This document shows, one piece after another, positions 13,101 through 25,191 of a stretch of DNA of 64,000 nt (position 1 is the first letter of the stretch; each line of letters begins with the position of its first letter). The translations under genes were made by a program, and so were the position numbers. The notes under the pieces are model-generated. The model did not search any database. It saw only the letters and a list, made by a program, of their open reading frames with translations, and was not told where the DNA came from. The stretch is from Echria macrotheca (Eukaryota; Ascomycota; Sordariomycetes; Sordariales; Schizotheciaceae). The DNA is taken from positions 682,001-746,000 of the forward strand of contig MU839831.1 in the NCBI GenBank assembly GCA_030411725.1, written 5' to 3'.

Positions 13101-13751
13101 TTCGGCATGGCCGCCGTGTTGCCTGTCACCAACGACGTCGAAGCTGAGGGCGACAAGCTCTACATTGCCCCGGAGGTCTTGAGCCACGAGGCTGAGATTG
13201 GCCCGGCTGCCGACATATTCTCGCTGGGACTTAGCATGCTCGAGGCCTGCTGCAACGTGTTTCTACCCGGCGATGGCGCCGAGTGGCAGGCTTTGCGAAA
13301 CAACAATTTCAGCCACATACCTTTTATTGCCAATGGTGAGCCCTCCCAGCGCGATGCCAACGGGACTCCCCTCGATACGGTTTTTGACGACGACGGATAC
13401 TACATTACAGCGCCCAGCGCCCCGCCGGTTGGAATTACCCACAACCCCAGCAATCTGTTCGGCGTCGAGAAGCGGGTCGAGGAGATTGTTCCCCCGTACT
13501 TCATGTCGAATCCGCTCCACGATAGCTCGCTCGACAGCGTCATCCGGAGCATGCTGAATCGGAATCCCGCCGGCCGACCGAGTGCCGAGGGTCTTTTGTC
13601 GCTCTATTCCATCGCCTGGGTCAACCACCGTCGCACCGCCGGCGCTCTCGTCTACGAGGGCGAGTGGGGACTGCAGCCAGTAACCCGGGCCAGGGAGATG
13701 GACGACACTGCCATGACAGATGTTTGGGACCAGCCTACGACCTTGGCCTGA
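10172..13751 (+). CDS. wee1: Wee1/Swe1 mitosis-inhibitor protein kinase
   Basis: Exons 10172-12952 and 13005-13751 encode 1175 residues; the 52-bp intron joins ...WKIMEEVLQ to GLHAIHSAGIVH. Residues 1-790 are a Ser/Pro/Thr-rich disordered region with many SP/TP sites, as in other Wee1 proteins, where Cdk phosphorylation acts. The kinase domain follows: glycine loop GQGKFSTVY at 800-808, ATP-binding Lys in YAVKKL (844), catalytic loop HLDIKPAN at 939-946, DFGMA at 959-963 and an EGDKLYIAPE activation segment. HLDxKPAN and EGDxxYxAPE are Wee1-family hallmarks. Wee1 phosphorylates the inhibitory Tyr15 of Cdk1 and delays mitosis. The kinase domain is complete through the C-terminal lobe, which contains an insert at about 1000-1075 (FLPGDGAEWQ... 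to NPSNLFG). It is convergent with mrc1. Confidence 0.96.
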
Positions 13752-15557
13752 ATCTTCGGATATCAATCTTGATTCTGCGATTCTATATGACCAGAATAGT
13801 GGCTGGATACCGTGTCGCCTGATCTGCGACGTGGCCAGAGCATATACAGAGAGTTGGTCGGCCATTACAACCATAGCTGGATATCCACTGTGGATGGGAT
13901 TTCAAAACCATTTGAAGCCCATTGAACACGGAGGCATGTCTGGCTTGTCGGATTATCACTTGAGAGAGGCATCAGTTGTCCAATCTCTCGACATTCTTGA
14001 GAAGCGTTCCGAATGACGGCACCGCCGATATACAAGGCTATAATGCGACTAAGCTCTGCCACGAGCTGCAGCAACTCTTCGATGCAGCTGGCGCGTTCTG
14101 CAATAATCACTTGTTGGAACATTGATAGGATTACCACAGCGCTTCTCATGAGCAAATCGCCCGGCAGCGCTGCATCTTGACGGCCTTAATACCAACACTA
14201 CAACCACAGGCCGCGTTAGTTGATGTATGCTTTCTGATTTTGAGAGCGCTGTTGCTGAGATTCGATACCCTTTCAGTTGTTGCAACCGCGGTCACGGTGC
14301 CGCGATCATCGTCCTCTGTCCTTGGTCCTGTGGCCATTGGACTTTCTGCACTTTCTGCGGAGACTACATGTCTTAAAGACTGTACGGTTGGCAATGCCGA
14401 CAAGAGGGCCTGATGATCAAACTACCGTGCGTTTCTCGTCGAGGAGATCGATTGAGTATTTGTACATTTGAAGGGTATCTGTTCGATTAGTGTTTTGGTC
14501 AGGGGAGGCAGGCATTCTGGGTGACGGACGGACGGACGGACGGACGGGCTGGGGTTGGCATGCTGACTACGGTTGTTGATCTGGTCTGGAGGAGGTCTAG
14601 GTTTGGGAGTTCGGTTTCAGGGAGTCTCTAACGATGTTATGAAGGAACGACATGACCTTAGACATGCCTGCCTAGTAATCAACTGATGATAGACTCTGTA
14701 CTCTTGTTCCCCTGGCTGTATTTAGTTGATGTCAACTGAGTTTGTTTGATGTCCACTGAGGTTGTGCTTTAAATGATACCGTGGTGATATGATGGTGATT
14801 GATGAGATGGAGAGGGATAAAGTCTGGTTTGGTGGCTGCCGAGGTGGAAAGACACCGGAGTGATGTCCGTGATGCCAAATATGTCACTGACCACTTTCTC
14901 TTCCAACCTCGAGACTGCCCCTCAGGCTACGGTAAGGTAACGGTCCGTTCAAATGCAGAGCTCCGAGCCCCGAGCTCCCGAGGCGTAGAGACTAATACCA
15001 GGTGGGTGCCAAAGGTGAACATGCAGTTACTTGGTTGAACCGCCTTCCTCTCTTGCGCTTGACTCCTTGATGATGTCTCTCTCCCCCAGTGCCGCACGCC
15101 AGCAGTCGCTGTGTTACCCCTGGGTAAACATGCCGCTGCGAACCAAAATTCTACCCGGGTCTCAAGGGGGGGGGAAAGGGAAGGGGTATCACACCTAGCT
15201 ACCCACCTTGGATACCACAGCAGTCTTGATCTCGAATATGGAATATGGATGGCACCACGTCAAACCTTTTAACAAAACCAGGCAGATTATAAGGCTCAAG
15301 TGACCAAGATATGAAGACATACATTCTAGACTAGTCTCATGTATTCCGTACGGTTGTATACCTACAACCAACCTAAAAAACCAATGCCCAGCGCCCAACG
15401 CCAAACATGCCGTTCCTCCCACCGTTCCTCCCACCATAGTTCCGTTCCGTACCCTCATCGTGTCCCGCCCGCCGTTACCAATCCATCAACCACAGACACG
15501 CCAACACCATATATACAAGCAAAGATACCAGAGTAGCAAACCTCAAAAAAAAAATCA
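13752..15557. other. Convergent intergenic region wee1 / mrc1
   Basis: A 1.8-kb region between two converging 3' ends. Small open frames have no protein-like features. It carries a (GACG)6 repeat and a G-rich block at 15166-15186 near the mrc1 3' end. No RNA gene was recognised. Confidence 0.6.
14523..14546. repeat. (GACG)6 tetranucleotide repeat
   Basis: Six exact GACG units, about 770 bp downstream of the wee1 stop codon. Confidence 0.9.
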
Positions 15558-18500
15558 CTACTCAAACCTCCCACCCCCAAACAACCCACCAACAACCCGT
15601 CCCCGCCCCTCAGCCCCCCTCACCTTCCTCTCCTCCCTCCGCCTCTCCATCTCCGCCACCTTAGCCCGCCGCTCATTCTCCCTAGCAAAATAATTAACCC
15701 CCGACTTCTTCCCCGCCGGCTTCTTAATCTTTTCCTGTCCAGGTCCTCCTCCACCCGTCCCATTATGCGTCGTATGCGTCGTCACGCCCGTGGCCGACAT
15801 CGTCGATGAGGAGGAACTCGACGACAACAATGAATTCGTCGTTGCCCTCCTCAGCAGGGCTGGGACTTTTATTAGTGACGATGTTGATGACGACGAATTA
15901 GTTGCGGTGGCGAATGCGAGTCTTGAACTGGTTGATATTGTGGATGAGGAGTTGCGTTTCAGGGTGATCCTGTCGACGACGCGCCCGGTGGTGCGGCGGG
16001 GGTTGCGGTTTTCTTTATTGCTGCTTCCTCCCGTGCTGCTAGTTCTAGACGGTGGAGGGAGAGGTTCATCTTCATCCTCGCTATCCGAACCAACCTCCGT
16101 CGCGGGAATGATGGACGACGACGAGTTAAGCGGCTCATCCAGCAGATTCGACAATGACTCACGGATATCACCCAGGTTGGACGGTTTCTTGCTCCCGCCC
16201 TTCGTCCTCCTCGGGTTTTGGGTCTGTTGTATCTCCCGTCCCTCGGGCTGGCTATCAGGGATGGTAACCGCCTCACCACCACCACCCTGCTCCTCAGACG
16301 TAGACGAGTCCTGCCGCTCCAGAGGTGCTGGCTCAAAGATGAAGTCCATCTCGTCGTCGCTCCCGCGGTCCTCAATCGTCCGCAGGAACGCCTGGTTCGC
16401 CGGGTTCTCGGCCACCTTGCTGATGCGCTCGTCGGCCATCAAGGCACGCTGCATCTTGGCGAATTGCCTCCTCTTCAACCGGCGGCGCGCCTCGCCGCCG
16501 TCGTCTTCGTCGAGGTCATCCCAGTCGCCGCCCCGCTTGCGGCGGAGCGCGCCGGTCGTGAGGTCGTGGAAGAGCTTGTTGACTTGTTTCTCGTCCGAGG
16601 CGCGTTCGCGATCCCTTGTCACTGTTAGCTTCACTCACGGAGTATCAAAAGAAAAAAAAGACGTACGCAAAAAAGGCGGCGAGTTTCCGCTCATCCGTCT
16701 CGGTGGCCTTGGTCTCGTCGTCAATCATTTCCTTGACCGACTGCGCATCGTCGTCATTGTCGCTCTCCTCGCCGTCGACACCGCCGAGGCCGGCGTATTC
16801 GTCCTCCGACTCCTCAGCTTGCTCCTCGATCATCTCGCGCGCTTTGCTCTTCTTCTTGTCGAAAGCCTCGGCTGCCTTCTTCTTTTTGTCCTCGATCGCG
16901 GCCTTCTTCATAACATTGAAAGCGCTCGCTTTGGTGCCGAAGCCAAACTCGTCCGCGTCGTCGGCATCCGCCGCATTCTCGGCCTCATCTTCAGAGACCT
17001 CAGCTACGACAAGATCCGCCCGGCGACGCAGCTTGCCGGTTCTCCTGACAAGCGGTGACTCGCTGTGATCTTCAGACTGGAGACGGACCGTCTCGGTTGT
17101 CGAAGCAGGCGCTTCTACAAAACGATGAAGAAGCGGCGAGTAGTTTTGGTACCCAGCGTCCTGCGTGGGCTCAATGAGCTCTGACATCTGCGAGGCGTCC
17201 TGGGATTCCCGGAGCAGTGTGTCGAGTCCGTGAGCCTGAGACTGTGAGAAATGTAACTGCACGCCCTGGGTCTCGGGATTTTGTGTTCTACCGGCCGGCT
17301 GGCTGTCCATGATCATGTCCACGCCAACCTCCTGCGCGGTCTGCGAGAAGTTGGACTCCGGGAACGCGTCCACGTCGAACGTAGGCCTCGGCTGGGATGG
17401 CGAGTCCGCCACGTTCAGTGCAGAGCTGGTTTGGCTGTCATCCATGGTCCCAGCGAAGATCTGCGTCAGCCCTAGACCGGCAGGACCGGCGACGGGCAAA
17501 CCAGGGATAAATGGCTTCGTCGCTGAGCGTAGGACAGAGGTCGGGATTTTAGGCGACACGGTGTTGGGCGCAGCTGGCGATTTCATCAAGAATGTCTTCG
17601 GTCGTGGTGTCGCTTCCACCACAGACCCGGTCTCATCCTCGTCGTCCGAGAGAATAACGACTTGCTTCCTTGGGCGGCTGCGAGCTGCGAGCTTTGAGTT
17701 GGGCACAACCTCCTCATCAGTCTCCTGACCGGCCTCTTGCTCAGCTTCCTCGGCCTCTTGCTCGACTTCCTCGGCATCGGCCTCCTCTGACTCGGCGGCG
17801 CTCTCCGCAGCCTCGTCAAACAAGCCTCCAGCGGGATCAGCTTCGTCGGCCTCCTCCTCGGCCTCGTCCGCATCCTCCGCTTCGCCTTCTTCCTCAGACC
17901 CAGAAAGCTCCAGCTCGGCCTCCTCCTCGGTGCCAAAATCGCTGTCGTCGCTGTCATCCCAGCCAAGCGGATCATCCTCGCCAGCCTCCCGCCGGGCCTT
18001 CCTCTCCTTCTTCGCAGCCTCCCTCTCACGAGCCATAATCTCTTCGGCTTCTCTGCGGGCGCGAGCGACCATGTTCTCAACCTCCTGTTCTTGCTTCTCA
18101 CGCTCCTCGGACGTAAGAACGGTAATACCCTTGGAGCGCAGCATTTCGACCTGGCGATCCCGCTCCAGTTTCGCCTGCGTGCGGGCGCGCTGCAGAAGAG
18201 TCGCTTCCAGCTCGCCGACGCTCATAGCTGGTTGTTGCGCCTGCTTGCTGAAGCGGTTTTTAGCTGACGGAACAGCGGGGGCCTTCTTGTCGGGGTCGTC
18301 GAGGTGGGCAAGCTTCCGGAGCATGTGCATAGGCCGCGACTCCTTGGCCTGATTGACGGGGATCCGGTCAAAGATGGCATCGATCCTGTTTTTGCGAGTG
18401 TGCTCGATTACGAGATCATCGTCACCCCCAAGATCAAGACCAACCCGGTTGGCTTGGATTTCTGGGAGCTTTACCCGGAACTTGCGCTTGGCCGGTGCTT

Positions 18501-19632
18501 GCTTCTCCTTGAGTCGGTCTTCGGCCTCAAAGTCGGCGGTCGTAGCCTTTCCCTTGCCCTTGTCCAGCTTTGCCTTGGCGGCGGCAGCCTGAAGTGCGTC
18601 CTCCAACGTGGGTAGTTCGCCATCCGAGTTCTCCTCTAGCTCGAACGTCGTGACGGGAGCCACTGAAGCCTTTGGTTCCTGAGCATCATTCCTGGCAGGA
18701 GCTGGCGGTGAGCTAGGCGGCGTCTCTGCGTCCTTCATCTCGGCATCGGTATGTGCGCCAGAAGCGGGAGACGTGGGGCGGCTACTCGAAATCTTTGGCG
18801 CGTCCGAGGTGCCTTCTGGTTTGTAGTTGAACCGCTCGAACAAGGCATTCTTCGTAATCTTCTTCTTGACCTTGGCCTCGTGCACCAGCTGCATGCTCCG
18901 AGCCAGCCGTTGGGTCTCACGCGTCATATCATCCATCGCCTTCTTGCTGGCTTTCCGAGACGGCCGGGCTCCGCTCTGGGTAAGCTTGCGGCCGCCTTCA
19001 TCGTCGGTAATGTTGTCGTCATCCTCGTCGTCGATCATGGACATGTCGTCGTCGCGCTTTTGTGCTGTGAGGCGCTCAGCCCTCTTGCGGGCTTCCTCGG
19101 CCTCGCGAGCCTTTCGTTGCTTGGCCTTCTGAGCCACGAGGGCAAGGAAGCGCGGGTTCTTGGCGAGGAGGGATGTTTGAGGGAGATCGTCATTGTCGCT
19201 CTCGGCGCCGGGAGACGCTGGTTTGGAGGGGGACACGAATAGTCCAGGAGACGCGGCGGTAGATTTGGAGGGAGATACGAACTGTCCGGGGGAGTTGGTA
19301 GTTCTAGCGGGAGATTTGGCAGGTGTTTTGACAGGAGAGTTGGCTGGAGATACAAAGAGACCAGGAGTGGAACTTCTTCGGCGTCTCTGAATCAACTTCC
19401 TAGGTCGGGTCGTGACAATGTCATCGTCGTCTGCTTGGTCGTTGGCTGTTTCTGTATCCGACCCTGATTCGACATTTTGTTTCTGAAGACGAGCCGCCAA
19501 CCGTCCACGCGGGCGAAGGATATCCTCGTCATCGGAGCTGTCGGTCATGTCGGCGACAGATTGTTGTGTGCTGGAGGGGACGGGGGACGCGGTGCGCGAG
19601 GGTCGCGTTGGAGAAGAAACCTGAGAAGACAT
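15558..19632 (-). CDS. mrc1: Mrc1/Claspin-type mediator of the replication checkpoint
   Basis: Exons 19632-16667 and 16614-15558 encode 1340 residues. The 52-bp intron (GTACGT donor, CTAAC branch, AAG acceptor) restores the motif RKLAAFFADRERASDEKQVNKLF, which marks the conserved Mrc1-like region, followed by HDLTTGALRRKR. The protein is highly acidic and charged, with long Glu/Lys stretches at about 480-620. An SQ/TQ cluster (at least nine sites between about 723 and 823) fits phosphorylation by Mec1/ATR kinases. Mrc1 travels with the replication fork, links polymerase epsilon and the CMG helicase, and passes the checkpoint signal to the Rad53/Cds1 kinase. The N-terminus also carries near-repeats of the type SPGLFVSPSK (about residues 90-140). 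Length is in the family range. An ACGCGT box lies 166 bp upstream. Confidence 0.93.
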
Positions 19633-20399
19633 GGTCGCAGACCAATTGACGAGGTTTGCAGGATAAAGTTGTTAAAGTAAGTCGTGTTTCCAGGTCATTG
19701 CTCCACGGTCCACTCTCCAGCTTCCAAAAGTCAAAGCATGTAGAGGTGTGGTGAGCTTGGAGGGAGGTGGAGGGTAGGTATTGATGTAGTGGGGAAGACG
19801 CGTTCGGGAGCGCGTCTCGCAAAGTGGTTGGACAGGGGTCCAGTCGCGACTTTCCCAGCCCCCCCTTTTGTCGCCAAACATTCACACAGCGCTACGACCA
19901 CTGTAATCCACTAAACACACAGCACCAACATGCAATATCGCTTCTATTTCACAGCGCTATTACAGCGCGATTCCGGTGCCACCTCTGCACCGCCGCGCTG
20001 TCGGGTATCGTTCGTAAAAGTACATGGTAAACAAAGGCATCCCCCCTCCCTGCCCCAAGCCACCTGCCTTTATTCCCTCCAGCGCCCAGAACAAGGGCCC
20101 GAATTTCGTCATCGTGTGCCCCTCCCCCCAGGCTGTCCTGCCCATTGACGCCCCTGAAAAACACCAAACTACTACGCCTTCCCCCATTTGCTGGCCAACA
20201 GGGCCAGAAACATGTACTGTGTAGACGTATCCGTACAGAAGCCGATAACCCAAAAAATGCCGTCTGACCAATGCCAGAGACGCCCATGCAATGCCAATCA
20301 GAACAAACCCCCTCCTTATCGTTTTCCAGTAACGCCACCCGTCCAGGGAAAAGTCCCATATATGTCGAAGAAAATACGGCACAAATGCTGCACCGGCTG
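19633..20399. other. mrc1 promoter region and HFI1 3' flank
   Basis: A 767-bp gap between tandem minus-strand genes. It holds the ACGCGT box. On the minus strand an open frame of 171 codons with hydrophobic stretches (20475-19960) runs out of the 3' end of HFI1 in another frame; it has no recognised domain and is not called as a gene. Confidence 0.5.
19798..19803. promoter_or_regulatory. MCB-like ACGCGT upstream of mrc1
   Basis: A perfect ACGCGT, 166 bp upstream of the mrc1 start, followed eight bases later by a related GCGCGT. Fission-yeast mrc1 is an MBF target through this motif. Inference from the motif and position only. Confidence 0.4.
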
Positions 20400-21914
20400 T
20401 CAACCCACCGAAAGACAAGAATCCAGAACCCCATCCAGGAAGTCTTGGTCGCCTGTATCCGCCCCTTCCCACCACATATCATTGTCGATATCCATTTGTT
20501 CCCCTGCGTGGACTCCGTTGGGCATCGTGCTTGCAACTCCGTTCGTTCCAGCCATTTCCTCGTCAATCTCCTGGATCCGCCCGTGGCCGTCTATCCAGGT
20601 GTAGTCGTCGTAATTTTCGAGCTCGCCTTCCCGGTAGCTTTGGATAACCGACCTGGCTATGATGGGGAAATTGCCGAGGCTGGAGTCTCCCATTTCCATC
20701 GAGATGCGGAAGTCCGTCATACTCAGTGGGCTGCGCTCGCTCGCCATCTTGGCTTCTATCGGCAACAGCCCGCCCTTATCTCGGGTGACCTCGCCACGCT
20801 GGCACCCCTCCTCCTCCTTGGCTAGTTGCTTGCGATACTTGTGCGTCTGCACCCACGCACCGCCGGGACCAAAGCCCGAGTTGCCCGAATCACCGGGCCC
20901 GTTGCACCGTGTCCGGCTGAATATCGCTGCCATCGTCTCTTTGATAAATGTCTCAGTGGCAATAGACATGAAATGCGCGGCATCCGTCGCGTGGCCCGAA
21001 ACAAGGCCCGCCTCGTAGCATAGAGGGAGCATCCTGGCCTCAATGTTGCTGACGTCGGGAAATTCGCCCGACTCGACTGCTAAAGGCTGCGCAAAGCGTT
21101 TCCTGATCTCCAGGTCAAAGTCTGGGGAGGAACAGCGTTAGCCGCGAATGTCTGGTTGCGTGCGCCCCAGGAGGAGGACATACTCATCCTGCTCAAGCCT
21201 GCGCTTGCAGGAACATCGGCCGTTCGAGCAATCTTGAACCGGCTTGCATCCGCGAAGGCGGCCGACAAGGATTCGTAGGGGTCAAACTAAGAGACATGTC
21301 AGCGGTCCGCAGCATCACGACATGCGGCCTCACACCCACATCGTTGTGTGACAGATCCTTGATGCGCCTCCTGTCTCGGGCTGGAAGCTGCATCACCTCC
21401 CCCTTTAACCGCCGCTCAGCGGCATCCCCAGAGACGGGCTTGCTCCCGGCCGTCGTCGATGGTTTGTCGTTTGCGCTGACCCAGGGCGCAAGGCCCTGGT
21501 CGGGCATTTCCCGTGTGACATTGGCGTAGATGGCGGCGATGAGTTGGTTGTGCAGGTGTTCCTTGGAACAATCGGCCGATACCAGCCACGGATTTATGCG
21601 CTCGCTGAGCTCTGCTTGGTTTAATCGGCCTGGGACGAAGCCAGTCAGCAATTGTTCGCCAGACCGTCTGCACCGTGTCACGTACCTATCAGAAACTGCG
21701 TGACGGCCTCCTTGTAGACGGTCCATCCCTCGGGGCCGATGCTCGACTTGAGAGCTGAATATATCGGCTCGAGGTCGATGCGGGCGGGTATTAATTGGCT
21801 GGTCTTGGGCTTCTGTAATGAGGGGACCGACACATTGATGGATTTGCTCGAGAGGATGGGCGTCGACAGGCTGATGGATGGCCGACTCAACGCGGCCGGG
21901 TTGATGTCGACCAT
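20400..21914 (-). CDS. HFI1: SAGA coactivator subunit Hfi1/Ada1
   Basis: Four exons, 21914-21686, 21629-21334, 21286-21184 and 21121-20400, give 449 residues. Introns are 56, 47 and 62 bp with GTACGT, GTGAGG and GTATGT donors; the second donor could also be six bases upstream (GTGGGT), removing two residues. The protein starts with a short Ser-rich leader and then has the SAGA-Tad1 family signature: ARIDLEPIYSALKSSIGPEGWTVYKEAVTQFLIGRLNQAEL compressed here to its start (IDLEPIYSALK) and core (LNQAELSERI), plus LPARDRRRIKDL and the FDPYESLS segment. The C-terminal half has a histone-fold-like stretch (EARMLPLCYEAGLVSGHATDA). Ada1 pairs with Spt7-type partners inside SAGA, the nuclear histone-acetyltransferase complex. 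It is divergent from the GCP3 gene. Confidence 0.88.
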
Positions 21915-22449
21915 GTTTTTGGGATGTGCAGGCCCGAAGGCTGGGAGACGGCGATGGGTCGGTCGTCAGCAACGTCGCGTGCGGGCAGCAGCACAGAGAC
22001 GACGCGAAAGTGCGATCATTCGCGCATGGACGGGTGCGCCAGAGTCATGCGATCATGAATCCGGATTCGAATCGATGCATTTGGCGGGAGGGCGCCCTCA
22101 AATTGATGCTGTCGCGCCGGGCCGGCTGGTCTGAGATGTCCAGTCTTGGGTTTCCACCGTCGCCTGTCGTTAAGTTTTGCGGAGCCTCTGCCGCCGCCCG
22201 GAAGACGTCAGTGCAGCGGTGCGCCGGGGTACATGGTCCCGCACATAAACTCGCCGGGGAACAAGGTACCGCCAATTCAGACAGCCCCTCCTTGCAGCAC
22301 CGTCCGGTCGCGTCGCGTCTGTCTTCCCCTCGATCCCCTCCACTGTTGTCGTTGGACAAAAGTTCAAGACGCAACTCACGCAACTCAGCACAGCCGAGGC
22401 ATGCGGTAGCATCACGGAATCGTCCACAATCCCCCGGCACAATGCAACC
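21915..22449. promoter_or_regulatory. Divergent promoter HFI1 / GCP3 with CGCG-core motifs
   Basis: A 535-bp bidirectional promoter. It contains TCGCGT at 21975-21980, ACGCGAAA at 22002-22009 and a doubled TCGCGTCGCGTC at 22308-22319, all close to SCB/MCB (SBF/MBF) consensus, the last about 130 bp before the GCP3 start. No exact ACGCGT is present. Regulation by G1/S factors is an inference. Confidence 0.35.
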
Positions 22450-25191
22450 ATGTCAGTCGACCGCAACCCCCGAATTGCAAATGCAATCCACAGTCTGATC
22501 GACCATCTCGTCGCCGGCGATGTCAACGAAGACAAGGACTCGGCTGAGGAGAGACACGATGCGTGCTTCGACCTTGCGCGATCCATTCTAGAGCAGTAAG
22601 AGGCTTGGCTTTTCTGTTCTGTAAATCCATTGACACGAAACAGACCCGGCTCGCCCGCGATTTCATCGGACGTCAACCATGCCTCGGATTTGATCAAGCG
22701 GAAACTTATCCAGAGCAACCCCAGCCAGGCGTTACGATTCTCGAACTTGTATACCCGACTCCTTTCATTGCCCGTTCTCAACCAGAAATGGGCGATATTA
22801 TATCTCCTCTACCAACTGTCCGACTCGCCAGATCCAAACGAGCCGCTCCCGCTCAGTCCTCCAAGGCAACCGGCAGCCCAGAGGGGTCCTTCCCGGCTCA
22901 CAGATAAGGAGAGGTCATCGAGAGCCTCGTCTTCTAAAGCATCGACACCCGCGCCGAGGGCAGACGAGGATCCCCTTAACGATGCCTTCGCGCCCGGGGG
23001 ATTGAAGAAGCTACCCCCCGAGAAGCCGGGGCGGAGTCTGGAAGAGGACCGTCTGGAACCACAGGCGACCGGCGCATCCCAGAAGAAAGCAGCGAGAGAT
23101 GTATCGCTCAAGTCGACCCTCTTGGCCGACAACTCGGTGGATTTTGAGCCATCAGAAATCACCTTGTTGCGCGACCTTCCCTTCACTCTCCAGGGACTCT
23201 CCTCGACGACGCTTCCCTTCGTCAAGGAGACGTCTATAAAATTACCTCCCACGTTACCGCCACCAATCATTTCTCTTCTGCATACTTTGGCAGAACCATC
23301 ACTACTCTACAAAGGACTGGGCACATTTGTCAGGTCTCCTGCGAAAGGGTTGCTCGGCCAAAGCCTGCGGGCGGCTATAGGGAATGAGCTCCGCGCCTAC
23401 CTTACCCTGGTCGCAACCCTCGAGGGTCAGATCCGACGCGCACTCGCAGAGCTCGACGAGGATGCGCCACGCTGCGGCATTGGGAAGGCCGGGGTGACGT
23501 TGAAGCGGTGTGTCGTGTGGACACGCGAGGCCACGATGGGTCTGCGGCTCATGTCCCTGATCGCCGAGGAAAGCAATAGCAAACAAGGAGGGCAGCTGAT
23601 CACTCTTATCCATGGCTTCTCCACATCTCACGGAGATCCAGTTGTCGGCGCGTTTGCTGAACGGCTGCTCGCCGATGTCACGAGACCCTTCTACGACATC
23701 CTCCGTCGTTGGATCTACGATGGCGAGCTCTCGGACCCCCACCTCGAGTTCTTTGTGAGAGAACAGAACCCAAATACCGAAGACCGCAAGGAAACGAAGG
23801 CTAAAGGCCAGGCGAGCGTGTGGAACTCCAAGTACGAGGTGGTCGACGCCATGGTGCCGAGCATCATCACGGCCGACTTTGCTCAGAAAGTGTTTCTGAT
23901 TGGCAAGTCTCTCAACTTCATCCGCCACAGCTGCGGCGACAGCCAGTGGGTTGAAGCGTACAGCAAGACGTCCTCCAAGGAGCTCAAGTATGGCGACACG
24001 GCTACGCTCGAGACGTGGATTGACGAGGCTTACAAGACCACCATGCAGCGTCTCATGCAGCTCATGAGCACGCGCTTTCACCTGTTTGACCACCTACAGG
24101 CCCTCAAAAATTATATCCTGCTGGGACAGGGCGACTTTATTGCTCTGCTCATGGAGTCCCTGGCCGCCAACCTCGACCGACCCGCCGGCGCCCAGTACCG
24201 TCACACTCTAACTGCCCAGCTGGAGCACGCCATCCGGGGCTCCAACGCCCAGTACGACAGCGACGAGGTCTTGCGGCGGCTAGACGCGCGCATGCTGCAG
24301 CTCAGCCACGGCGACATCGGCTGGGACTGCTTCACGCTGGAGTACAAGATCGACGCGCCGGTCGATGTCGTGGTGACGGAATGGGGCAACCGGCAGTACC
24401 TCAAGGTGTTCAACTTCCTCTGGCGCATCAAGCGCGTCGAGTTCGCGCTGGCCTCGACCTGGCGCAAGTGCATGACGGGCGCGCGCGGCGTGCTGCAGAC
24501 GTCCGAGGAGAAGGTGGTGCAGACGTGGAAGAGCACGCGCGGCGTGCTGGCCGAGATGATCCATTTCGTCGGGCAGCTGCAGTATTATATCCTGTTTGAG
24601 GTGATTGAGAGCAGCTGGACCGAGCTGCAGAAGAATATCCGGAAAGAAGACTGCACGCTGGACGACCTCATCACGGCCCATACCAAGTACCTGACGTCCA
24701 TCACGCACAAGGGTCTGCTGGGTGCCAAGCGCAGACAGTACGCGGTGAATGAGGCCGGGGAGGCTGACGGGGGCGAGGATAGGAACTCGTACATGGTCCA
24801 GCTCGGCGAGCTTCTGCGGACGATGCTCGCGTACCGGGACAGCGTGGATGGGCTATACAGCTGGAGCGTGTCCGACTTTACGAGGCGGCAGGAGGTCGAT
24901 GCCGCGGGCCTGACGCAGCGCGGTAATGCCGGCGGTAAGGCCCCGGCGCTGGATGACGAAGGGGAGCTGGGCGGCGGGGGGGTCGTCAAGAGCGAGTTCC
25001 CCGCGCTGCAGGAGCGGCTGAGGCAGCTGGGGTCGAGCTTCAAGACGCGGCTGCAGATCCTGCTGGGCGATCTGGCGTACCAGCCCGACGTGGATATGCG
25101 GTTCTTGGGCGTGTCGATGAATTTCAATGATGTGTATCAGCCGGTGAGGCGGAAGGCTAAGGGGGGGTCTGCGTCGGCGGTTAAGACCTAG
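22450..25191 (+). CDS. Gamma-tubulin complex component 3 (GCP3/Spc98/Alp6)
   Basis: Exons 22450-22595 and 22644-25191 encode 897 residues; the 48-bp intron (GTAAGA donor, TTGAC branch, CAG acceptor) joins SILEQ to PGSPAISSDVNH. Residues 50-105 match the helical N-terminal element of GCP3 (FSNLYTRLLSLPVLNQKWAI). After a disordered linker comes the conserved Spc97/Spc98 opening at about 217-235 (EITLLRDLPFTLQGLSSTTL). The C-terminal half contains the gamma-tubulin-binding GRIP2 region, with DHLQALKNYILLGQGDF, IDAPVDVVVTEW and YLKVFNFLWRIKRVEFAL. GCP3 pairs with GCP2 to form the gamma-tubulin small complex that nucleates microtubules at spindle pole bodies. The short first exon is essential for a normal N-terminus. 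Convergent with MAU2. Confidence 0.94.

Noticed and set aside
15790..17058. 422-codon plus-strand open frame
   Set aside because: It is exactly antisense to mrc1, spanning both exons and the intron. Its Ser/Leu-rich content is the complement of Glu/Lys/Asp-rich coding; codon bias explains the absence of stops.
21193..21972. 259-codon minus-strand frame as a separate gene
   Set aside because: It contains HFI1 exon 2 but reads through introns 1 and 2 in one phase; the spliced model gives the expected Ada1 protein.
22060..22080. GGATTCGAATCGA-like word resembling a tRNA B box
   Set aside because: It lacks the GGTTCRANNCC consensus, an A box at the right distance and an acceptor-stem pairing.
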